Source of the DNA: Pseudomonadota bacterium
Lineage (GTDB): Bacteria; Pseudomonadota; Alphaproteobacteria; Rhizobiales; Xanthobacteraceae
Assembly: GCA_023390695.1 (NCBI GenBank)
Contig: JAEWCJ010000311.1
Location: forward strand, 1 to 7,387
DNA length: 7,387 bases
Reading direction: 5' to 3'
Shown piece after piece: positions 1 to 6,401 of this stretch. Made by a program: the position numbers and the translations under genes. Under the pieces are notes generated by a model, which did no database searches, was not told the origin of the DNA, and saw only the letters and a program-made list of their open reading frames with translations. The stretch's first letter is position 1, and every line of letters starts with the position of its first letter.

Positions 1-819
1 TCCGGCGATCTGGGCGAGTTCGGCCGGATTGAGATTGCGGTACTGATAGCCGTCGAACTTGCGGTCGGACGCGAAAGCAACATGATCGACGTCGAGATTG
101 AGACCCATGCCGATGGCGTCGGTCGCGACCAGATAATCCACATCCCCGGACTGATAGAGCGCAACCTGCGCATTGCGGGTGCGCGGAGACAGTGCACCGA
201 GAACGACCGCAATCCCGCCGCGCTGGCGGCGGATCAATTCTCCGATGGCGTAAACTTCGTCAGCGGAGAACGCGACGATCGCCGACCGGCGCGGCAGCCT
301 CGTCAGCTTGCGGTCGCCGGCATGGGTCAGCATCGACAGGCGCGGGCGGGTAACGATGTGAGCTCCCGGCAGCAACTTCTCCACCAACGGGCGGATGGTC
401 CCCGCGCCGAGCAACAGCGTTTCCTCGCGGCCCCGGCGATTCAACATGCGGTCGGTGAAGACGTGACCGCGCTCAAAATCGGCGGCGAGTTGCACCTCGT
501 CGACGGCCAGGAAGGCGGGGTCGAGGTCCCGCGGCATCGCCTCGACGGTCGATACCCAGAAGCGAGGATTGGGCGGCTTGATCTTTTCCTCGCCGGTGAT
601 CAGCGCCACCGACGCTTCACCCACGCGCTCAACCACCTTGCCGTAGACTTCACGGGCCAAAAGCCGCAGCGGCAAGCCGATCATCCCCGAGGAATGGGCC
701 AGCATGCGTTCGATGGCGAGGTGGGTCTTGCCGGTATTGGTCGGCCCCAGCACCGCGGTGACACCGGCGCCGCGTGCGCGGGCATCGCTTCGGCTCGGCG
801 ACGAGAATGAAATTGCCAT
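1..819 (-). CDS. SUV3/MgpS-like superfamily 2 RNA/DNA helicase, N-terminal part (cut by window edge)
   Basis: The first 273 residues of an ATP-dependent helicase are visible; the rest lies beyond base 1. Walker A/motif I is GPTNTGKT at about residues 25-32, following VTAVL. Motif II is DEVQ at about 106-109, in FLAVDEVQLA. A motif III-like GAGTIRP is at about 139-145. Motif V is ATDAIGMGLNLDVDHV at about 232-247. Motif VI begins as AQIAG at the window edge, where AQIAGRAGR is expected. This arrangement matches the SUV3-type helicases of alphaproteobacteria, often annotated as helicase-related protein or MgpS; the mitochondrial relative acts in RNA turnover. An ATP-driven RNA-unwinding role is inferred from family, and the substrate is not shown. 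The start is the ATG at 819-817, because an in-frame TGA sits at 861-859; TTG at 822 is the only alternative. The ribosome binding site is weak (GGAT 5 nt upstream; GAGGA is 25 nt away). The gene is probably transcribed separately from the DUF3108 gene, given the 392-bp gap. Confidence 0.92.
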   Translation of the reverse strand, partial: MAISFSSPSRSDARARGAGVTAVLGPTNTGKTHLAIERMLAHSSGMIGLPLRLLAREVYGKVVERVGEASVALITGEEKIKPPNPRFWVSTVEAMPRDLDPAFLAVDEVQLAADFERGHVFTDRMLNRRGREETLLLGAGTIRPLVEKLLPGAHIVTRPRLSMLTHAGDRKLTRLPRRSAIVAFSADEVYAIGELIRRQRGGIAVVLGALSPRTRNAQVALYQSGDVDYLVATDAIGMGLNLDVDHVAFASDRKFDGYQYRNLNPAELAQIAG

Positions 820-989
820 CAATGATCCGAATTCAGGTGAGCCGTCCTCATGGCTGCATCACGCCATATACGGCATTGCGATCATGCCGCAGAGAACGAA
901 ACCGCCGCACCGTCGTGTTCTGTGTACCACAATCTGACGATTCCACAGTGATTTAGGCGTCGCCTTTAACGACCGGAACGAGTCTCGAA

Positions 990-1010
990 CGAATCGCGGC
1001 CGAATCGCGG
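990..1010. repeat. Tandem 10-mer direct repeat, 11-bp period
   Basis: The ten bases CGAATCGCGG occur twice, at 990-999 and 1001-1010, separated by one C. The repeat lies about 170 bp upstream of the helicase start. It could be a helically phased protein site or part of a folded leader. It could also be chance in GC-rich DNA. Confidence 0.5.
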
Positions 1011-1082
1011 ACTCCGGTGCTGTCAGGGTTCGTTCCCCACGACATGTAGATCGTCGCTCTCGATTTCACCTATATAGCGCGC

Positions 1083-1163
1083 TCAATGCGCGATGCGAGA
1101 CAGGCGAGACCTTAAATTCCTTAAGGTGGCGCCAAGCGACCCGCCAAGCGGAGTCAATGCGCG
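1083..1163. repeat. Repeat-dense segment: flanking 10-mers, inverted repeat, tandem 9-mers
   Basis: Four exact elements are visible. TCAATGCGCG occurs at 1083-1092 and again at 1154-1163, in the same orientation. Between these copies lies a perfect inverted repeat, ACCTTAA (1109-1115) and TTAAGGT (1121-1127), around a 5-base spacer. Next to it, CGCCAAGCG occurs twice (1130-1138 and 1142-1150) with a 12-bp period. The set lies about 260-345 bp upstream of the helicase start and just downstream of the DUF3108 stop. An operator array is possible. The TTAA half-sites are 5 bp apart, so this is not the CtrA pattern (7-bp spacing). Confidence 0.5.
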
Positions 1164-1211
1164 CCAGCGCTGTTGATAACTCCGGGCGTAACGCCGGGTT
1201 CGACCGGTGGT

Positions 1212-2060
1212 TTACTGACTTTTTGCGGCCGCTTTGGCCGGGAGCGGGGCGGATACAAATTGCGTGGCTTCCAGCTCGGCCGTCCCCAGCGGGGTCGGAA
1301 CCGACAGCTTGATCGGGGCAAGCACACGCGTCCCCGCGATGGGTGCAAGCCACACTTCTATGTCCCGCTGAGCCACGAGATACTTGATGGCGGGACGCTC
1401 AGGCACGTGGCCGGCCAGCGGCACGAAATAGAGCGAACAGACCAGCACCTGGCCCTCGTAGCCCTTCACCTTGACGGTGTCGAAACGCTTGTAGACTGTG
1501 GTCAAATCGTAACGCATGCGCCCGTCAAAAATGCCGGTGTGACGCCTGCAATTGTCTTGCGCCAAAAGGTCGCCGGAGCCTTGAACCCGCACCAGCGAGG
1601 CGGTCATCGGGTCGAACACATTCCGCTTGTGCGCTTCGGTGACCGGAATGCGCAGCTTGGAGGGCGGTGCCGGCGGAGTTACTTCGAAGTCCTTCACGGC
1701 ACCGGCATTCAGATTGATGCGGATTTCCTCGGTTTTCCTGCCCGTGGTCATCGACGAGACATAGTGGGTGGGCGAGAGCTCACCGCCCTTGACCAGCCCG
1801 CGCGCGGTTCCGGTCCCCTCGCCTTTGCCAAAGACGCGCGCCAGACCGGTGGTCACGCCGCTCGCCACCGCCGTGAACTGGTCGTCGCCGGCATCCACGA
1901 TCCAGGTCCCCTGGCCCAGCTTGATGCCGGCCAGCGTCGCATTGTAGCGCGCTTCCAGCCGACCCTGGCCAAAGGCCATCGTTCCATCGGCCAGCGCCAG
2001 CGCGGCCAGGACGGCAAGCCCCAAAGCGGCGTTACGGGTCGGGTGTGCGGCGGGTGCCAC
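1212..2060 (-). CDS. DUF3108 domain-containing exported protein
   Basis: This is a 282-residue protein. Residues 10-30 form a hydrophobic, alanine/leucine-rich export signal, with likely cleavage near AFG-QG, so a periplasmic or outer-membrane-facing location is inferred. The mature part reads as a DUF3108 beta-rich domain: RLEARYNATLAGIKLGQG near residues 34-51, then NVFDPMTASLVRVQ near 147-160, and C171 followed by FDGRMRYDL near 178-186. A second cysteine is at C208, so a disulfide is possible after export. The family has no defined biochemical role that I can state; relatives are common in proteobacteria and usually annotated as hypothetical. The start is GTG at 2060-2058, supported by GGAAGG 9 nt upstream; the nearby ATG at 2085 is in another frame. 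It is divergent from rpmB. The stop is TAA at 1214-1212. It appears to be a single-gene unit. Confidence 0.85.
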   Translation of the reverse strand: MAPAAHPTRNAALGLAVLAALALADGTMAFGQGRLEARYNATLAGIKLGQGTWIVDAGDDQFTAVASGVTTGLARVFGKGEGTGTARGLVKGGELSPTHYVSSMTTGRKTEEIRINLNAGAVKDFEVTPPAPPSKLRIPVTEAHKRNVFDPMTASLVRVQGSGDLLAQDNCRRHTGIFDGRMRYDLTTVYKRFDTVKVKGYEGQVLVCSLYFVPLAGHVPERPAIKYLVAQRDIEVWLAPIAGTRVLAPIKLSVPTPLGTAELEATQFVSAPLPAKAAAKSQ

Positions 2061-2069
2061 GGCGCTGGT

Positions 2070-2075
2070 CCTTCC
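2070..2075 (-). promoter_or_regulatory. Ribosome binding site deciding the GTG start of the DUF3108 gene
   Basis: On the minus strand GGAAGG lies 9 nt before the GTG at 2060. It fixes this non-ATG start, because no in-frame ATG lies nearby upstream. Confidence 0.75.
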
Positions 2076-2214
2076 AAGCGGCCATCTCGGCGGAGACTAG
2101 ACGATTCCCGTCAAAATAGCAGGAATCCGTGCCCAGACCGGGATTTAACGGCCTTTTCAATTCATTTGGCCCGGAATACGCCGATTGTGTGATGGCGGAA
2201 ACCGGCGGCTTTGC

Positions 2215-2243
2215 TTGACGCTGCCCGCCCCTCTCTTTATAGG
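2215..2243 (+). promoter_or_regulatory. Sigma70-type promoter of rpmB
   Basis: TTGACG at 2215-2220 (5 of 6 to the -35 consensus) is followed after exactly 17 bp by TATAGG at 2238-2243 (TATAAT-like). The predicted transcription start is at about 2249-2251, giving a 5' leader of roughly 73-75 nt before the rpmB ATG. The sequence points only rightward. I could not find an equally good promoter for the divergent DUF3108 gene. Confidence 0.75.
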
Positions 2244-2244
2244 A

Positions 2245-2269
2245 CTGCGGTCTCCCGCAGGGATGGACC
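2245..2269 (+). promoter_or_regulatory. Alternative hairpins at the predicted rpmB transcription start
   Basis: Two mutually exclusive stems share these bases. In the first, CTGCGG (2245-2250) pairs with CCGCAG (2255-2260) across a 4-base loop. In the second, GGTC-TCCC (2249-2256) pairs with GGGA (2260-2263) and GACC (2266-2269), with a 3-base loop and a 2-base bulge. If transcription starts near 2249-2251, only the second can form in full in the mRNA, so the first would act, if at all, as a DNA palindrome at the promoter. Function is inferred only. Confidence 0.45.
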
Positions 2270-2310
2270 GAGCCAACCGGGCGCATCGGCGTCGCGGGGC
2301 GGATTTTTTG

Positions 2311-2315
2311 AAGGA
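2311..2315 (+). promoter_or_regulatory. Ribosome binding site of rpmB
   Basis: AAGGA lies 8 nt before the ATG at 2324 and selects that codon. An upstream in-frame ATG at 2315 overlaps this site and is therefore unlikely to be the start. Confidence 0.8.
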
Positions 2316-2323
2316 TGACCCCC

Positions 2324-2614
2324 ATGTCGCGGCAATGCGATCTGACCGGAAAGAAGGCCCTTGTCGGTCACAAGGTGAGCCATTCCAACATCAAGACCAA
2401 GCGGCGCTTCCTGCCGAACCTCGTGAACGTGACGCTGACCTCGGAAGCGCTGAACCGGTCCGTGCGTCTGCGCGTCTCGGCCAATGCGTTGAAGACAGTC
2501 GACCATCGCGGCGGCCTCGATGCCTTCCTGGTAAAGGCCAGCGACTCGGAGCTTTCGCCGCGTGCGCTCGAACTCAAGCGCGCCCTGAAGAAGAAGCTGG
2601 CCGAGGCGAGCTGA
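2324..2614 (+). CDS. rpmB: 50S ribosomal protein L28
   Basis: This is a 96-residue basic protein of the large ribosomal subunit, the usual length for L28 in Hyphomicrobiales. Diagnostic segments are [11 protein letters not shown] at the N-terminus, [19 protein letters not shown] at about residues 15-33, [18 protein letters not shown] at about 47-64, and a lysine/arginine-rich C-terminal helix. Only one cysteine (C5) is present, so this is the zinc-free form rather than the four-cysteine zinc-ribbon form. The start at 2324 is set by AAGGA 8 nt upstream. The gene stands alone, with its own promoter (2215-2243) and a strong terminator (2672-2696). It is divergent from the DUF3108 gene and convergent with the cobS-cobT cluster. 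Confidence 0.98.
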   Translation: MSRQCDLTGKKALVGHKVSHSNIKTKRRFLPNLVNVTLTSEALNRSVRLRVSANALKTVDHRGGLDAFLVKASDSELSPRALELKRALKKKLAEAS

Positions 2615-2630
2615 CTTTCCGATAGCGAGA

Positions 2631-2653
2631 TCCGGACCGCGAATGCGTCCGGA
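2631..2653 (+). other. Stem-loop in the rpmB 3' untranslated region
   Basis: TCCGGAC (2631-2637) and GTCCGGA (2647-2653) form a perfect 7-bp stem around a 9-base loop, 16 nt after the rpmB stop and 18 nt before the terminator stem. No T run follows, so it is not itself a terminator. It may stabilise the mRNA end. Confidence 0.5.
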
Positions 2654-2671
2654 ATCTTCAAGCGGACGATG

Positions 2672-2696
2672 AAACGCGGCTTACGCCGCGTTTTTT
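2672..2696 (+). terminator. Intrinsic terminator after rpmB, possibly bidirectional
   Basis: A perfect 9-bp stem, AAACGCGGC (2672-2680) with GCCGCGTTT (2685-2693), has a 4-base loop TTAC and runs into T6 (2691-2696). This is a classical rho-independent terminator for rpmB. On the minus strand the same stem ends in only three T before CATC, so it could also weakly stop the leftward operon, whose last gene ends at 2734. Confidence 0.92.
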
Positions 2697-2733
2697 GTTG
2701 TCCGGATCATCGTATCGACCGGCGGCAGAAAGC

Positions 2734-3747
2734 TTATTTGTCCAGCAGCCCGAACTGCAGCAGCAATGTGCGCTGGATGATCGAGAAGTTGTCGTCTGAG
2801 ACCAGCGTCAGCACGACGGTGCCGTCCGCTGCGCGGTGCACGCTCAGCCCTTCCATATTGTCGATCTGATACCCCATGTCCGCCTGGATCAGGCTGGGTC
2901 CATCAAGTTGTGCGCCCGGCAGCAATTGCGACAGCGGGACCCGCCGGATGCGCATAGCCACCCCCTTCTGCCAGGTGAAGAAGCGCTCCAGCAGCAGCAA
3001 ATCCGATCCGGGAAGCAGGGCGCAATCGACGATATCGAAATCGTCCTTGCGCTTGACGGTGAAGGCGCCCGGCTTGGGGCCGCCGATCAGAAAGCCGCGA
3101 ATATTGCCCTCGCCATCAAGGCTGCGCTCGGAAATGGCCATCAACGCGCCGGCCAGCGGCGTGCCTTTGGGCATGGCGAGCAGGCATTCGATGCCGCGAT
3201 TGCTCGGCAGCTTCGCAAATTCGGCAGGCACCGGCATGTTCTGGCCGCGCGCCAGCAAGCCATCCTTGCCGACATCGAAGCGGACGATGCGATGCACGCG
3301 CTCGAGCGCAACGTAGGCATAGGTGCCGTCCAAAGCCAGCGCTTCGGCATCGTACCAGCCACGCGCGGTGAGCGGACGGCCATCCGGCCCCAGCATCGGC
3401 GCCATCTCGGCACCGGCAACACCGGCCGGCCGGTCGCCGCGATAAACGATGCGGCCGCGCAGCCAATCCGCCTTGTCCGTCAGGGCCAGAAAATTCGAGC
3501 CGTCCGGCGCGACGCGAATCGACGACAGACCGCCGAAATTTTTCGCCGGCGACGACAATTCGAGTCCGCCGCGGAATTCCAGCGATCCGAAGATCCGCCG
3601 GTCGGGCTGGCCCGGCTGAAATGCGTCGATTGGCCTCGCCCTGATCTCTACTTTCTCGGGCGGCTGGGGCGCCTGCGCGCGGAGCGGCGCAGGACAGATC
3701 GCGAGTGCCGCCAATGCGAGAGCGGCAACGACGGCGCGCATTCCCAC
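2734..3747 (-). CDS. Secreted 'esterase-like activity of phytase' family protein
   Basis: This 337-residue protein has an N-terminal signal peptide: residues 4-20 are hydrophobic, and likely cleavage follows LRA at 24. The mature part resembles the beta-propeller-like domain annotated 'esterase-like activity of phytase' (PF13449 by recall). Typical segments are GGLSSIRVAPDG (about 72-83), LALTDKADW (about 87-95), YDAEALALDG (about 132-141), NRGIECLLAM (about 183-192), LLLLERFF (about 250-257) and DNMEGLSV (about 296-303). True phytase or esterase activity has not been shown for most members, so the substrate is unknown. The GTG start at 3747 shares its first base with the cobT TAG stop (TAGTG), suggesting translational coupling. 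An in-frame ATG at 3741, two codons later, is an equally possible start. It is the last gene of the leftward cluster. The periplasmic location contrasts with its cytosolic cobaltochelatase neighbours. Confidence 0.85.
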   Translation of the reverse strand: MGMRAVVAALALAALAICPAPLRAQAPQPPEKVEIRARPIDAFQPGQPDRRIFGSLEFRGGLELSSPAKNFGGLSSIRVAPDGSNFLALTDKADWLRGRIVYRGDRPAGVAGAEMAPMLGPDGRPLTARGWYDAEALALDGTYAYVALERVHRIVRFDVGKDGLLARGQNMPVPAEFAKLPSNRGIECLLAMPKGTPLAGALMAISERSLDGEGNIRGFLIGGPKPGAFTVKRKDDFDIVDCALLPGSDLLLLERFFTWQKGVAMRIRRVPLSQLLPGAQLDGPSLIQADMGYQIDNMEGLSVHRAADGTVVLTLVSDDNFSIIQRTLLLQFGLLDK

Positions 3748-5645
3748 TAGTGCAGCTTTCGCTTGGGCATCCGCGGCGGCGGTGCCGGCGCCTTCTCGTC
3801 GAACAATTCGGCAAGCTTCTCGGTCATGGCGCCGCCGAGCTCTTCCGCATCGACGATAGTGACGGCACGGCGATAATAGCGGGTGACGTCGTGGCCGATG
3901 CCGATCGCGATCAACTCGATCGGCGAACGGGTCTCGATCTCCTCGATCACATAGCGCAAATGCCGCTCAAGATAATTGCCGGCATTGACCGAGAGAGTCG
4001 AGTCATCGACCGGCGCACCGTCGGAAATCATCATCAGGATGCGGCGCTGCTCGGCACGGCCCATCAGCCGGCGATAGGCCCAACTCAGGGCTTCGCCGTC
4101 GATGTTTTCCTTGAGCAGGCCCTCGCGCATCATCAGCCCGAGATTCTTGCGCGCCCGCCGCCAGGGCGCGTCGGCGGCCTTGTAGATGATATGGCGCAGA
4201 TCGTTGAGGCGGCCGGGATTGGCCGGCTTGCCGGCGGCAAGCCAAGCCTCGCGCGACTGACCGCCTTTCCAGGCGCGTGTGGTGAAGCCGAGGATCTCGA
4301 CCTTCACCCCGCAGCGCTCCAGTGTACGCGCGAGGATATCGGCGCAGGTGGCGGCGACGGTGATGGGGCGTCCGCGCATCGAGCCGGAATTGTCGAGCAG
4401 AAGCGTCACCACCGTGTCGCGGAAATTGGTGTCCTTCTCGCGCTTGAAGGTGAGCGGATGCATCGGATCGACGATGACGCGCGAGAGACGCGCCGGATCC
4501 AGCATGCCCTCCTCGAGGTCGAATACCCAGGCGCGGTTCTGCTGCGCCATCAGGCGGCGCTGCAGCCGGTTGGCGAGGCGCGCCACGACGCCCTGCAAGT
4601 GCGACAACTGCTTGTCCAGATAGCCGCGGAGACGCTCGAGTTCTTCCGGTTCGCAAAGATCCTCGGCGGCGATCTCCTCGTCGAACTTGCTGACGAAGGA
4701 GTGATATTCGGGGCCGCGATAGTCATGACCCGCACCCGACCGCGGACGCCAGGGCTCCGCGGGCGATTCGGAATCGCCCATCTCGCTGTCTTCGTTGATA
4801 TCGGTCGATTGCGCGTCCATCGCTTCGGCGCTGGCATCCTGCGCATCGTCGGACGAGGATTCCGCTTCCTCGATGCTCATGCGCTGCGACTCGTCGGATT
4901 CGGTCGCGTCGCCCTGCTCACCGGAATCGTCCTGCTGGCGCTCCTGATCCTCGCTGTCCGAATCTTCTTCCTCTTCGGAATCGCGGCTGCGCTCTTCGCC
5001 CATATCGAGAGAATCGAGCAGATCATGCACCGCATCGCCAAAGCGCTGCTGGTCTTCAATCAGCGCGTCGAGTCGGTCGAGACCGCGGCCAGCCTTATCC
5101 TCGATGACCGGACGCCAGAGATCGACCAGCTTCTTCGCGGCAGGCGGCGGCGTTATGCCGGTCAGACGCTCCCGCACCATCATCGCGATCGCTTCCTCGA
5201 TCGGCGCATCGGCGCGGTCGGTGATGTCGTCGAATTTGCCGCGATGAAATTTGTCATCCAGCATGGCCGACAGGTTCTGGGCCACCCCGCGCATGCGCCG
5301 CGCGCCGATCGATTCCACGCGCGCCTGCTCCACCGCGTCGAAAACCGCGCGCGCCTGCTGGCCACCGGGCAACAGCTTGCGATGCACCGCGGGGTCATGA
5401 CAGGCGAGCTTGAGTGCCAGCGAATCGGCATGGCCGCGCACGATGGCGGCTTCCTGCCTGGACAGTTTGCGCGCCGGCTCCGGCAGCCGCACCTTGCCTC
5501 CGGCGACGCCGGGCCGTTCCGCGGCATACGACACTTCGAGGTCAGGCTTCTTGGCGAGCGCGCGCAGACATCCCGTCACCGCCCGCTTGAACGGCTCGTT
5601 CGGGGATTCCTTTGGGGTCGCCTTCGGTTTGTAGTTCGAGGACAT
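3747..5645 (-). CDS. cobT: Aerobic cobaltochelatase subunit CobT
   Basis: This 632-residue protein matches the usual CobT length (about 630). CobT works with CobS and CobN to insert Co2+ into hydrogenobyrinic acid a,c-diamide, with ATP hydrolysis, in the cytoplasmic aerobic B12 pathway. The N-terminal CobT domain spans about residues 15-205 ([13 protein letters not shown] onward). A strongly acidic, low-complexity linker rich in Glu/Asp/Ser lies at about 214-293. The C-terminal von Willebrand A domain carries the MIDAS motif DNSGSM at about 418-423, in [10 protein letters not shown], and [10 protein letters not shown] at about 539-548, which together bind Mg2+. The C-terminal tail is proline/basic. 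The start chosen is ATG 5645 (MSSNYKPK). Reading open to 5786 would add 47 residues overlapping the DUF502 gene, and these do not resemble CobT. Only 8 bp separate it from the DUF502 stop, and no strong ribosome binding site is visible, so coupled translation is likely. Confidence 0.97.
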   Translation of the reverse strand: MSSNYKPKATPKESPNEPFKRAVTGCLRALAKKPDLEVSYAAERPGVAGGKVRLPEPARKLSRQEAAIVRGHADSLALKLACHDPAVHRKLLPGGQQARAVFDAVEQARVESIGARRMRGVAQNLSAMLDDKFHRGKFDDITDRADAPIEEAIAMMVRERLTGITPPPAAKKLVDLWRPVIEDKAGRGLDRLDALIEDQQRFGDAVHDLLDSLDMGEERSRDSEEEEDSDSEDQERQQDDSGEQGDATESDESQRMSIEEAESSSDDAQDASAEAMDAQSTDINEDSEMGDSESPAEPWRPRSGAGHDYRGPEYHSFVSKFDEEIAAEDLCEPEELERLRGYLDKQLSHLQGVVARLANRLQRRLMAQQNRAWVFDLEEGMLDPARLSRVIVDPMHPLTFKREKDTNFRDTVVTLLLDNSGSMRGRPITVAATCADILARTLERCGVKVEILGFTTRAWKGGQSREAWLAAGKPANPGRLNDLRHIIYKAADAPWRRARKNLGLMMREGLLKENIDGEALSWAYRRLMGRAEQRRILMMISDGAPVDDSTLSVNAGNYLERHLRYVIEEIETRSPIELIAIGIGHDVTRYYRRAVTIVDAEELGGAMTEKLAELFDEKAPAPPPRMPKRKLH

Positions 5646-5653
5646 GACAACCG

Positions 5654-6325
5654 CTATGTATGCGCCAAACCTGGTTTCGTCGAATCCGGCGCCGCCAATG
5701 GCGTCACCTTCAGCGGAGACGAAACACCCATCGAAACATAAATGCTGACAAGCGTATCCACGCCGATTTCGGCCGGCCGGATCCATTCGGCCGGCACATA
5801 GATCAGGCCGCCTCCGACGGGTACCGGCGCGGACGGAACGAGAATGGCATGGTAGGGCTTATCACCCACCATGACCGGCTCCGGCGTGGGCAGCAAAGCC
5901 AGCACGGCGGCACCCTCCGGACCGCCAAAGAAACACCAGACCGGGCTCATGCTCCTCAGCCCGTCCGTGTCCTTCTGATCCATGATGGCCACAAACCGCT
6001 TGGTCAGACTGTAGACATTGTTGACCAGCGGTATCCGTCGCATCAGTGAGTCGATCAGATCCGACAAATGGCTCCGCAAGCGCGACTCGACGATGAGGCC
6101 GAGCAGATACACACCGATCAGAATGATCGCGAGACCGATCACATAGGCGACAAGCTGCGACGCGGAGAAACCGAAACCAATCGTCAGAAGGGTGCGGCCG
6201 ACGATGCTGTTCGGCCCGACATATCCGATGATGAACTGCGCGAGCCATCCCACCAGGGCGAACGTAATGACCACCGGCAGCAGCAGAATGAGTCCGGACA
6301 GGAATGTTCGCAGCAGATGCGTCAT
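5654..6325 (-). CDS. DUF502 family inner-membrane protein
   Basis: This is a 223-residue protein. Two N-terminal transmembrane segments lie at about 8-34 ([17 protein letters not shown]) and 55-80 ([21 protein letters not shown]). The family signature follows: [14 protein letters not shown] at about 97-110, then a soluble domain with [20 protein letters not shown] at about 163-182 and [13 protein letters not shown] at about 189-201. Length and order fit DUF502. The family has no firm molecular function; plant relatives (COV-like) affect vascular patterning, which says little about bacteria. The ATG at 6325 is chosen because the transmembrane segment then starts at the family-typical position. 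It overlaps the stop of a 25-codon ORF as ATGA, and GAGGAG lies 14 nt upstream. An in-frame ATG at 6370 is possible but is buried in a hairpin. Its place between cobS and cobT is unusual to me; these two are adjacent in the genomes I recall. Confidence 0.88.
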   Translation of the reverse strand: MTHLLRTFLSGLILLLPVVITFALVGWLAQFIIGYVGPNSIVGRTLLTIGFGFSASQLVAYVIGLAIILIGVYLLGLIVESRLRSHLSDLIDSLMRRIPLVNNVYSLTKRFVAIMDQKDTDGLRSMSPVWCFFGGPEGAAVLALLPTPEPVMVGDKPYHAILVPSAPVPVGGGLIYVPAEWIRPAEIGVDTLVSIYVSMGVSSPLKVTPLAAPDSTKPGLAHT

Positions 6326-6399
6326 TGCAGGAAAGCCTGCTCCTCGAATATCCGCGGGGCAGAAACCCATGAAGCGGCGAAATCCGCTTCATGGGTCAT
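6322..6399 (-). CDS. Putative 25-residue coupling/leader ORF between cobS and the DUF502 gene
   Basis: An ATG at 6399-6397, two bases after the cobS TGA (6404-6402), opens a 25-codon frame that begins MTHEADFAASWVSAP. It ends with TGA at 6324-6322, overlapping the DUF502 ATG as ATGA. Codons 2-10 contain the 13-bp hairpin (6365-6396). No separate ribosome binding site is evident, so ribosomes would have to reinitiate after cobS. The ORF could carry translation through the hairpin into the DUF502 gene. The peptide resembles nothing I know and has no signal or membrane segment. An open frame this short can easily arise by chance in GC-rich DNA, so the ORF itself is fact and the gene status is conjecture. 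Confidence 0.3.
   Translation of the reverse strand: MTHEADFAASWVSAPRIFEEQAFLQ
6365..6396 (-). other. Perfect 13-bp stem-loop just after cobS
   Basis: The arms at 6365-6377 and 6384-6396 (ACCCATGAAGCGG and its exact complement) enclose a 6-base loop, beginning 5 nt after the cobS stop in the leftward transcript. The transcript continues GGGTTTCTG, which has too few T for a confident intrinsic terminator. Partial termination, transcript processing or 3'-end protection of cobS mRNA are all possible. The stem would also sequester the alternative ATG at 6370. Confidence 0.7.
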
Positions 6400-6401
6400 G
6401 A

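Larger units (their letters stand above)
820..1211. other. Non-coding gap between the DUF3108 gene and the helicase gene
   Basis: I found no supportable gene in these 392 bases. Reading leftward from the DUF3108 stop, they hold an imperfect GC hairpin at 1182-1198 (6 of 7 pairs, no T run, so at best a weak terminator) and a cluster of short repeats (1083-1163, listed separately). A TATATA box lies at 1071-1076 but has no convincing -35 on either strand. A G/C-rich stretch at 975-1036 can fold locally (GGAACGA at 975-981 with TCGTTCC at 1030-1036; GAGTC with GACTC inside). Several ATG-started mini-ORFs crowd 849-885 just before the helicase. The helicase promoter presumably lies here, but I cannot place it. 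No tRNA cloverleaf was seen. Confidence 0.6.

Noticed and set aside
82..810. A 242-codon plus-strand open frame opposite the helicase
   Set aside because: The opposite strand has helicase motifs I, II and V in order; this frame is its antisense shadow.
1024..1042. T-arm-like GGTTCG stretch suggesting a tRNA
   Set aside because: No matching acceptor, D or anticodon arm could be placed around it, and the T-loop lacks the conserved A.
1109..1127. Possible CtrA site (TTAA...TTAA)
   Set aside because: The half-sites are 5 bp apart, whereas the CtrA motif has 7, and the trailing C is missing.
1170..1178. DnaA-box-like sequence (TTATCAACA on the minus strand)
   Set aside because: It deviates from the consensus at a key C position, and there is no cluster of boxes or AT-rich region.
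1173..2192. A 339-codon plus-strand open frame opposite the DUF3108 gene
   Set aside because: No recognisable domain, biased composition, and it opposes a gene with a signal peptide, a good ribosome binding site and family motifs.
2300..2312. T6 run in the rpmB leader as an attenuator
   Set aside because: No adequate GC stem directly precedes it; only 3-bp pairings were found.
3705..5741. A 678-codon open frame on the plus strand, fully antisense to cobT
   Set aside because: It mirrors cobT in a GC-rich genome where antisense stops are rare. The product is low-complexity, rich in Arg/His/Gly, with no domain order; cobT on the other strand is clear.
5740..5786. Upstream start of cobT at 5786 giving 679 residues
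   Set aside because: The extra 47 residues overlap the DUF502 coding end and do not look like a CobT N-terminus; ATG 5645 gives the family length.
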